A DNA stretch of 39,382 bases from Phycisphaerales bacterium. Its GTDB lineage: Bacteria; Planctomycetota; Phycisphaerae; Phycisphaerales; UBA1924. Location: assembly GCA_022843045.1 (NCBI GenBank), contig JALHOJ010000019.1, positions 1-39,382 of the forward strand, in the 5' to 3' direction. The notes under the pieces were generated by a model. The model had not been told where the DNA came from. It did no database searches and saw nothing but the letters and a program-made list of their open reading frames with translations. The position numbers were made by a program, and so were the translations under genes. Shown here piece after piece: positions 18,014-24,562 of this stretch (positions are counted from its first letter, which is position 1; each line of letters begins with the position of its first letter).

Positions 18014-19318
18014 ATGACCAACCCACAGCACTCCGTCCGTCACTCCTCGCACACGCACGCCGCGACGGATCGGCGTTCTCTCGCGCATTCGGGCTCCGGC
18101 GAACTTGCCCAGCCCAAGGCCGTCCGCCCGATTGGGCGGCTGGCTCTGGCCGACGGGACGATCTTCGTCGGCCGGGCGTTTGGTGCGATCAATCGCAACC
18201 TGGTGACGCAGGCCGAGGTGGTCTTCAACACCGCGATGACGGGCTATCAGGAGTCGATCACGGACCCGTCGTACACGGGCCAGATTCTGGTGCAGACCTT
18301 TCCGCTGATCGGCAATACCGGGGCCAATCCCGTCGACGTCGAGAGCCGCAAGGTGCAGGTTGCGGGGTTTGTGGTGCGTGAGTTGGCCCGCCGGCATTCG
18401 AACTTCCGGGCGACCCAGTCGCTGGAGGCGTACCTGGCTGATCAGAACGTGCTGGCGCTCGAAGGCATCGACACGCGGGCGCTCACCAAGAAGCTCCGCA
18501 CGGGCGGCACGGTGAATGGCGTGCTGACGGATCGGGCCGACCTCACCGACGCTCAACTCGTGGAACTCGCCCGCAACGCCCCCAATATGGCCGGGCAGAA
18601 TCTCGTGCCGCTGGTGGGCTGCTCAAGCAAGTCAACCTGGAAAGAGACGCTGGGCGATTGGACGCCCGCACATGTGGAGTCGACGGCGGATCGCAGCGAC
18701 AAGTTCCGCGTCTTGACCCTCGACTGCGGCGCGAAGGCCAACATCCTGCGAAACCTCACGGAGCGCGGCTGCGATGTCGTGGTGGTGCCGCACGATACAT
18801 CCGCGTCCGAAATCAAGAAGATGTACGACACGGGCCAGATCGACGGGCTGTTCATCTCGAATGGCCCGGGCGATCCCGCGGCGGTCGAGAAGACCATCGC
18901 GACGCTGCGCGATCTGATGAACCAACCTGCAAAGGATGTGATGCCGACCTTCGGCATCTGCCTGGGGCATCAGCTGCTTGCCCTCGCCGTGGGAGGCAAG
19001 ACCTATAAACTGCCCTTCGGCCATCGTGGTGCGAATCAGCCGATCTTCCATCAGGCCACGGGCAAAGTTGAAATCACGTCCCAAAACCACGGATTCGCCG
19101 TGGATCCTTCCAGCATCGCTCATGCAGGGGGCGTGGCAACCCACATTCACCTGAATGACAACACGCTTGCGGGGTTCCGCCTTGAGGGCAAGCCAGTATT
19201 CAGTGTGCAGTACCACCCTGAGGCCTCGCCCGGTCCTCACGACTCGGCGTATCTGTTCGACGAATTTGTGAAGCAGATGGCGGAACGGCGTTTAGCCGGG
19301 GTGCGTCTGGGCCGATGA
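18014..19318 (+). CDS. carA: Carbamoyl-phosphate synthase small (glutaminase) subunit
   Basis: CarA hydrolyses glutamine and channels ammonia to CarB for carbamoyl phosphate, used for pyrimidines and arginine. The N-terminal CPSase domain is clear (LALADGTIFVGRAFGA, VVFNTAMTGYQESITDPSY). The class I amidotransferase domain has LFISNGPGDP, the nucleophile in FGICLGHQ (Cys316) and the triad partners His401 and Glu403 in QYHPEASPGP. From the ATG at 18014 it has 434 residues. The first 35 or so are a Ser/His-rich extension not needed for the fold, so the true start could lie later. An upstream ATG at 17927 seems less likely. carB is not adjacent: a 409-base non-coding stretch follows. Confidence 0.94.
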   Translation: MTNPQHSVRHSSHTHAATDRRSLAHSGSGELAQPKAVRPIGRLALADGTIFVGRAFGAINRNLVTQAEVVFNTAMTGYQESITDPSYTGQILVQTFPLIGNTGANPVDVESRKVQVAGFVVRELARRHSNFRATQSLEAYLADQNVLALEGIDTRALTKKLRTGGTVNGVLTDRADLTDAQLVELARNAPNMAGQNLVPLVGCSSKSTWKETLGDWTPAHVESTADRSDKFRVLTLDCGAKANILRNLTERGCDVVVVPHDTSASEIKKMYDTGQIDGLFISNGPGDPAAVEKTIATLRDLMNQPAKDVMPTFGICLGHQLLALAVGGKTYKLPFGHRGANQPIFHQATGKVEITSQNHGFAVDPSSIAHAGGVATHIHLNDNTLAGFRLEGKPVFSVQYHPEASPGPHDSAYLFDEFVKQMAERRLAGVRLGR

Positions 19319-19727
19319 TGCGATTGCAGGAGGCCTTTACCGGACGAATGGTCGTCCGCATTGGCCCCCCAAAGGTTGGTATTCCCCGCAAAAATCCGCC
19401 AAAAGTTCGTCAAAAAACCCTTGGCCTTCGGGCAAATTGCTGGTAAGTTATGCAGTAGCGGCGCAGCGTGGGCATTCTGCTCGTGCTCGACGTATCGACT
19501 TGTGGGCTCGTGAGGGTGTGTCAGTGAAGGTGCGCGGTGTGTTGACGAGCGTTCGCGAGTTCTTGAAGTTGTTGGCAGTTTCGTGGCGGATTGCGGGTTT
19601 GTGAATGTCCTGACGCGTTTGGCGAAAGCCGAAAGCGGGCAATTGTGCGTGAGTTTCGGATTCTCACGTGAGTTCAGTGTTCCCCAGGGGATGGTCCCCT
19701 CAAAACTCTCGAGAGGAGTTTGCCATT
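19319..19727. other. Long intergenic region with hairpins upstream of dockerin protein A
   Basis: I see no gene in these 409 bases. A perfect hairpin CGGACGA-ATGG-TCGTCCG (19341-19358), without a T-tract, could end the carA transcript. An AT-richer patch follows at 19385-19455, where the promoter of the next gene is most likely; TTGGCC and TAAGTT are 17 bases apart there but match consensus poorly. Towards the gene are GTGAG/CTCAC (19649-19667), a perfect AGGGGA-TGG-TCCCCT hairpin (19686-19700) and the palindrome CTCTCGAGAG (19706-19715). The palindrome's right half is part of the ribosome-binding site GAGAGGAG, so folding could hide it. Confidence 0.5.
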
Positions 19728-21686
19728 ATGAAGAAGAGTGCGTTGCTTGTTTCGTTCGCCGGTCTCGCGCTGTCCAGCGCTGCTCTGGCCCAGTCCAATC
19801 CCGAAAGCCTCGAGAACTACGGCAAGATCAAGGTCATGCCCAACGACTCGACCTTCTCCGGTCGCGTCACCACGGTTGTTTACGGCACGCCCGTCGACCT
19901 TCGCGGTTACTCCGACGGCGGCAACCCCCAGCTGTCGGGTGACGACGTTGACTTCGCCCCTGGCCCGGCCGGTAACGGCAGCAATGGTCTGGGCGGTCCC
20001 GTGAGCGTGCAGGGCGGTGCGTACGGCATCGTGGTCCCCGCTGGCGCGACGGACAACGTCACCGACACGATTTTCTCGTTCTACGACGTGTTCAACGGCT
20101 ACACCGCCGGCACCTTCCCCGGCGCGACCCTGATCGCCCAGCGCGGCCTGACCGGTCTGGTCGGCACGGCTGGCTACATCACGTTCTTTGACACCGCCAG
20201 CCCGGCGACGATTCCTGACTTCGCCACGCCCGTGGACATCGCCGTCAGCGCTGGCACGGACGCGTTCGTGACGATCACGGCCGTCACCGCTGGCACGACC
20301 AACCTCCACCCGACCAACTGGGTCGTGACCGGCGGTCCCGCGATCAGCGTCGGCAGCTCGAACCCCACCCGCTGGGGCGACAGCAACGACGACGGCCTCG
20401 TCCAGACCACTCCCGCCGAAGTCAACGCCGGCATCACCCGTTATCTGTATATGGGCCTTCAGGGCGATGCCCCGGTCACGGCTCCCGCTTCGGAAGCCTG
20501 GAATGCCGGCGGCTGTCTGGCTGACGGTGTGTCCGACCGCACGGCGGCCATCGCTGCTGCGGGCGTGAAGTGGTACAACTTCTGCTTCACCGGCACCGCC
20601 AACGCCGACGATGACAACCTCCGCTTCCTCGATGCCTACACCAGCGGCGCGACCACTGGTGACGCCAACCTCGCCATCTACACCGCCGACGGCGCCTTGC
20701 TTGCAGTCGCGGGCGGCGATCGTGGCGCTGGCACCAACCCCATGGTCAGCACTGGCGTGGGTCGCCGCACGGGCGATGTCGATGGCGAGCAGTTCGACGG
20801 CTGGGCCGGCGACCTCGACAACTCCTTCGGCAACACCTACTACATGGCCGTCTTTGAACAGGGCGGTTCGGCTGGCGCTGCCTTCAGCGTCGCTGGCGGC
20901 CCCAACGCCATCACCGCTCAGACCTTCATCAGCACCAACGCCAACGCGGGCACCAACGCCGCGAGCATCATTCCCAACATCAACGGCCACGACTACAACT
21001 TCTTCGGCACGGGCACCAGCCTGACCGCGGGCGCCAACCCCGGCACGATCCAGGAAGCCCTCCGTGACACGGTCGACGCGGTTCGCTGGAGCATCTTCAC
21101 GACTGACACCGCTGTCTGCGCCGCTGGCGGCAGCATCGTTCTCGACTTCGTGGCCCAGTCGGCCCCGATCTCCGACGTCGTCGCGTGGGTGTTTGACTCC
21201 AACGGCAACATCGTCGCGTTCGGCGATGACGGCCTGGGCACCCCCGCCAACAAGCCCGACATCAGCTTCGGCGCTGGTGGCAACAGCGGCGATCTGCCCG
21301 CTGGTACCTACTACCTCGCCACGGCACTCTTCGACGCTGACAACAGCGACCTCTCGGCCGTCGCCGGCGACGACCGCTTCCACGTCCGCAGCCGCAGCGG
21401 CAGCAGCCTCGATGTCGCGTGCGACATCAACTACACCCCCGGCACGGGCACGACCTGCGCGGGCGTCACCTGCGACAGCATCGACTTCAACAACGACACC
21501 AGCTTCTTCGATCCCCAGGACATCGACGCCTTCCTGAGCGTCTTCTCCGAAGGCGACTGCATCCCCGCCACGGCGACCTGCAACGACATCGACTTCAACA
21601 ACGACTCCTCGGTGTTCGATCCCTGCGACATCGACAGCTTCCTGCTCCAGTTCCAGGAAGGCCCCTGCACGTCCTGCGGCGTGTAA
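19728..21686 (+). CDS. Secreted GC-type dockerin protein A (first of a tandem pair)
   Basis: The 652-residue protein starts at the ATG at 19728, nine bases after GAGAGGAG. Residues 1-21 are a signal peptide (SSAALA, then Gln). The body is Gly/Ala/Asp/Asn-rich and looks all-beta. A late module near residue 480-570 contains DVVAWVFDSNGNIVAFGDDG and GTYYLATALFDADN, resembling pre-peptidase-type or calcium-binding beta domains. The C-terminus has two 30-residue repeats (582-611 and 618-652) with DFNND...DP.DIDAFL loops flanked by cysteines, the GC-type dockerin pattern. No enzyme motif is visible. Codons are strongly biased to C-ending forms, which together with the clear terminator suggests high expression. 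A structural surface role is inferred. Confidence 0.85.
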   Translation: MKKSALLVSFAGLALSSAALAQSNPESLENYGKIKVMPNDSTFSGRVTTVVYGTPVDLRGYSDGGNPQLSGDDVDFAPGPAGNGSNGLGGPVSVQGGAYGIVVPAGATDNVTDTIFSFYDVFNGYTAGTFPGATLIAQRGLTGLVGTAGYITFFDTASPATIPDFATPVDIAVSAGTDAFVTITAVTAGTTNLHPTNWVVTGGPAISVGSSNPTRWGDSNDDGLVQTTPAEVNAGITRYLYMGLQGDAPVTAPASEAWNAGGCLADGVSDRTAAIAAAGVKWYNFCFTGTANADDDNLRFLDAYTSGATTGDANLAIYTADGALLAVAGGDRGAGTNPMVSTGVGRRTGDVDGEQFDGWAGDLDNSFGNTYYMAVFEQGGSAGAAFSVAGGPNAITAQTFISTNANAGTNAASIIPNINGHDYNFFGTGTSLTAGANPGTIQEALRDTVDAVRWSIFTTDTAVCAAGGSIVLDFVAQSAPISDVVAWVFDSNGNIVAFGDDGLGTPANKPDISFGAGGNSGDLPAGTYYLATALFDADNSDLSAVAGDDRFHVRSRSGSSLDVACDINYTPGTGTTCAGVTCDSIDFNNDTSFFDPQDIDAFLSVFSEGDCIPATATCNDIDFNNDSSVFDPCDIDSFLLQFQEGPCTSCGV

Positions 21687-21741
21687 TGGCTGACTCTCGC
21701 AATCCGAAGATGGGCTAGAGGCCCATCCAAGCAACACTCTT

Positions 21742-21774
21742 CCGGGGCCGATCGAAAGATCGGCTCCGGTTTTT
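21742..21774 (+). terminator. Rho-independent terminator after dockerin protein A
   Basis: A 12-base stem (CCGGGGCCGATC with GATCGGCTCCGG, one G-T wobble) is closed by a GAAA tetraloop and followed by five T residues. It lies 55 bases after the stop and separates the two tandem paralogs into distinct transcripts. Confidence 0.92.
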
Positions 21775-21849
21775 CATTTGGGGCGGCGTGGAATTCTGCA
21801 TGAACCCAGGAATCGCCGCAACCGACTCCACTTCTCCCCCGCATAGATG

Positions 21850-21890
21850 CGGTCGCACACGTTTCTGGACGTGCGTGCGGGCTGCGACCG
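21850..21890 (+). other. Stem-loop in the leader of dockerin protein B
   Basis: CGGTCGCA (21850-21857) pairs with TGCGACCG (21883-21890). Directly inside, CACGT (21858-21862) pairs with ACGTG (21869-21873) around a six-base loop, leaving nine bases unpaired on the right side. The structure sits 50 bases before the ATG of the gene. It has no T-tract, so it is more likely an RNA leader element or a protein-binding site than a terminator. Confidence 0.5.
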
Positions 21891-21939
21891 ACCTTTGGCC
21901 GCCGATTCCGGTCGCCATCACTTTGCAGGGGAACACATC

Positions 21940-23820
21940 ATGCGGACGAGGCTGATGGCTTTGGGAGTGGTTGCTGGGCTGGCGCACGGCGGCGGTGCAA
22001 TCGCACAGTCGGGCGAGAGCCTAGCGGGGATGGGCGCGATCCAGTTGCAACCCAGCGGAGAGGCTTTTGCCGGGCGAGCGGTGTCTGTGGTGTATGCCAC
22101 GCCGGTTGATCTGCGTGGCTACGCGGACGGTGGGCTTCCCAGGCGGGCGGGTGATGATGTGAACTTCAGTCCGGGCCCAGCAGGGAACGGCAGCAACGGC
22201 CAGGGCGGACCGGTGAGCGTGTCGGGCGCGGCGTTTGGATTAGTGTGCCCCGCAGGCGGGACGGACACCAGCGCGGATGTTGCGGTGGTTTTCTTTGACG
22301 TCTTCAATGGCTGGGTGGCCGGGTCATTCCCTGGCGCCAGTTTGCTGGGCGAGCGTGTGATCAGTCAGATTTTCTGCACGCCCGGATACGTCACCTTCTA
22401 CGGCCCCGGCAACCCCGCGACCTTCGGCGAACCGGTTGATGTCCCCAGCAGCGAAGGCACCGACGCGTTTGTCATGCTCGAATCGAGAGTCGTCGGGAGC
22501 ACGAACCTGCATCCGACCAACTGGATCGCAACGAGCGGCCCAGTGATCTCGGTCGGCAGTTCCGATCCGCAGCGTTGGGGTGATAGCAACAGCGACCGGC
22601 TCGTGCAGGCAACGGAACTCAACGCCTCGACGACAACGCGATATCTGTATCTGGGCTTGCAAGGCGAGGCGCCGCCGCCGCTTCCGCCCATCAGCGTCGA
22701 CTTTGGCTGCCTTCAAGACGGCTTGGTGAGTGCGAGCCTCGGAGCGACTGCGCCTGGCGCGGTCCGCTGGCTGGCGTTCTGCGCGAGCAACCCCGTGGAG
22801 GATTTGCTCCTGCGATATCTCGACATCGATACCGCAGGGACGACGGGGGACACGGCTATCCAGTTGGTCGACCTTGCTGGTGCGACCATCGGCGCGTTGG
22901 ATTCTGATCGTGCGGGCAACGATCAGGGCATGATCAGCGTGGGCGTGGGGCGGCGAGCAAGCGCGAGCGGCGGTGCCCAGTTTGATGGCTGGGCGGGCGA
23001 CCTGAGCAATCAGAACGGCAATCGGTACTTTGTCGCGGTGCGCAACGACGCGCTGGTTGCAGTGAACCCACAGGTGAACATTCGCACGAACCTCAACAGC
23101 GGCGCGAATGGTCCGGTGGTGCCGCCTGTCACCAACGGCGTCGCCTATGGCGTGCTGACCGCAGGCACGAATGAAGGTGTGTCGCAGGAGCTGACCCGAG
23201 ACACCGTCAACAGCGTTCGCTGGAGCACGTTCACGCTGCCGCAAGGCGTGTGCGACCTGGGAGGCTCGCTTGCGATTGACTTCGTGACGCGATCCGCCTC
23301 CATCGCGGATGTCGTTGCGTGGGTGTTTGACTCTGGCGGCAATATCGTGGCGTTTGGCGACGACGGCCAGGGCACGCCCGCCAACAAGCCCGACATTCGC
23401 TTCGGATTGAACGGAAACACGGGCAATCTCGCCGCGGGGACGTACTACCTGGCTGTGGCCTTGTTTGACGCGGACAACAGCGATTTGTTGAACGTGGACG
23501 GAGAGGACCGCTTCCACGTTCGCGGGCGCAGCGGCAGCAGCCTTGACGGCGGGGCTGACGTCATCTATACGCCTAGCACGCTCTGCCAGACCGCCTGGCC
23601 CTCGTGTGGCTCGGCGGACTTCAACAACGACGGACAGACGGCTGACGCCGCGGACCTCGATGCGTTCTTGAGTGTCTTCAGTGAAGGGCCTTGCGTGCCG
23701 TCGACCGCGATCTGCGGACCGGTCGACTTCAACAACGACGGCTCAAGCTACGACCCGTGCGACGTCGACAGCTTTCTGGAAGTTTTCGCGGGCGGGCATT
23801 GCACGCTCTGCGGCGTGTGA
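21940..23820 (+). CDS. Secreted GC-type dockerin protein B (second of a tandem pair)
   Basis: This 626-residue protein is a paralog of the preceding one along its whole length. Shared landmarks include TPVDLRGY, GPAGNGSNG, TNLHPTNW, RWGDSN, DGWAGDL and DVVAWVFDS. The signal peptide ends near residue 22 (GGAIA, then Gln). The C-terminal dockerin repeats occupy about residues 556-585 and 592-626 (DFNNDGQTADAADLDAFL and DFNNDGSSYDPCDVDSFL) and end CTLCGV. The start at 21940 has a CAGGGGA sequence upstream. Its codons are far less biased than those of paralog A, so it is probably expressed at a lower level or under other conditions. Function unknown; a surface or extracellular structural role is inferred. 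Confidence 0.85.
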   Translation: MRTRLMALGVVAGLAHGGGAIAQSGESLAGMGAIQLQPSGEAFAGRAVSVVYATPVDLRGYADGGLPRRAGDDVNFSPGPAGNGSNGQGGPVSVSGAAFGLVCPAGGTDTSADVAVVFFDVFNGWVAGSFPGASLLGERVISQIFCTPGYVTFYGPGNPATFGEPVDVPSSEGTDAFVMLESRVVGSTNLHPTNWIATSGPVISVGSSDPQRWGDSNSDRLVQATELNASTTTRYLYLGLQGEAPPPLPPISVDFGCLQDGLVSASLGATAPGAVRWLAFCASNPVEDLLLRYLDIDTAGTTGDTAIQLVDLAGATIGALDSDRAGNDQGMISVGVGRRASASGGAQFDGWAGDLSNQNGNRYFVAVRNDALVAVNPQVNIRTNLNSGANGPVVPPVTNGVAYGVLTAGTNEGVSQELTRDTVNSVRWSTFTLPQGVCDLGGSLAIDFVTRSASIADVVAWVFDSGGNIVAFGDDGQGTPANKPDIRFGLNGNTGNLAAGTYYLAVALFDADNSDLLNVDGEDRFHVRGRSGSSLDGGADVIYTPSTLCQTAWPSCGSADFNNDGQTADAADLDAFLSVFSEGPCVPSTAICGPVDFNNDGSSYDPCDVDSFLEVFAGGHCTLCGV

Positions 23821-23839
23821 TTTGACTCAGGTTCGGGAT

Positions 23840-23854
23840 GCTGACGTTGTCAGC
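23840..23854. terminator. Possible short hairpin between convergent genes
   Basis: GCTGAC-GTT-GTCAGC is a perfect six-base hairpin in the 35-base gap between dockerin protein B and the convergent rhodanese gene. There is almost no T-tract on either strand, so termination is uncertain. Confidence 0.35.
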
Positions 23855-23855
23855 T

Positions 23856-24227
23856 TCACCGCGTGTACCGCGGCACCAACGGATCCGCCGTCAGCGACCA
23901 ATGGTCGATCCCGCCGGCCACGGACTTGACGTCGGCGAGGCCTAGTTGCCGGAGCATCAGCGTCGCCTTCATGCTGCGCACGCCGTGGTGGCACAGAATC
24001 GCAACCTGCTGGCCCGGCGTGGGCTCGATCTCGTCCCAGCGTTTTTCGAGTTGGTCCAGCGGGATGTGCACGCTGCCATCAACGCGGGCGCGGTCCCACT
24101 CGGGCTGCGTGCGGACGTCGACGAGCAGCAGCGTGCCCGCGGCGAGCCCGGCGTGGGCCTGGCGCGGCGTCAGTTCATACTCAGGGCGGAAGTGATACCC
24201 AGCGGGCAGGTCAGAGGGGGTGGACAT
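23856..24227 (-). CDS. Single-domain rhodanese-like protein
   Basis: The 123-residue protein is one rhodanese domain: LLLVDVRTQPEWDRARVDGSVHIPL is the typical entry, and the active-site loop is CHHGVRS with Cys79 and Arg84. Rhodaneses carry sulfur as a Cys persulfide. The six-residue loop fits sulfur transfer rather than a phosphatase, and no signal peptide is seen, so it should be cytoplasmic. It begins ten bases after the ferredoxin stop on the same strand, so the two are probably cotranscribed. A link to iron-sulfur or thiolation chemistry is plausible but not proven. Confidence 0.88.
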   Translation of the reverse strand: MSTPSDLPAGYHFRPEYELTPRQAHAGLAAGTLLLVDVRTQPEWDRARVDGSVHIPLDQLEKRWDEIEPTPGQQVAILCHHGVRSMKATLMLRQLGLADVKSVAGGIDHWSLTADPLVPRYTR

Positions 24228-24237
24228 GGCGGGGTGT

Positions 24238-24504
24238 TTAGCCCTTGTTCTTGAAGTAGTCGAGGTTGACCTGCACGTACTTGTTCCACTCGCTGGGAAC
24301 GTCTTCCTGCTGGTAGATCGCCTTGACGGGGCATTCGTCGACGCACAGGGCGCAGTCGATGCACGTGTCGGGGTCGATGTACAGCTGGTCGACCTTCCCG
24401 AAGTCGGCTTCGTTCTTGGTCGGGTGGATGCAGTCCACCGGGCAGACGTTGACGCAGCTGGTGTCCTTGGTGCCGATGCAGGGTTCGGTGATGATGTGGG
24501 GCAT
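24238..24504 (-). CDS. 7Fe-type [3Fe-4S][4Fe-4S] ferredoxin
   Basis: The 88-residue protein has eight cysteines: 9, 17, 21, 25, 48, 51, 54 and 58. The first motif reads CIGTKDTSC, with Thr12 where an 8Fe ferredoxin has its second Cys. This matches Azotobacter FdI and Thermus-type ferredoxins, in which Cys9, Cys17 and Cys58 hold a 3Fe-4S cluster and Cys21, Cys48, Cys51 and Cys54 hold a 4Fe-4S cluster. The tail (QQEDVPSEWNKYVQVN) is typical of this class. It is a soluble electron carrier; its partners are not in the window. The start at 24504 (MPHIITEP) is fixed by homology; the longer frame to 24618 is not supported. Confidence 0.92.
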   Translation of the reverse strand: MPHIITEPCIGTKDTSCVNVCPVDCIHPTKNEADFGKVDQLYIDPDTCIDCALCVDECPVKAIYQQEDVPSEWNKYVQVNLDYFKNKG

Positions 24505-24562
24505 GCTCGAATTGATCTCCGGAACGCACCATTCTAGTGCCCGGAACGGGCGATGGCCAATC

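Noticed and set aside
19674..21737. A 687-codon open frame antisense to dockerin protein A
   Set aside because: It is Val/Gly/Ala/Glu-rich, has no domain, and mirrors the codon pattern of the real gene, which has a signal peptide, ribosome-binding site and terminator.
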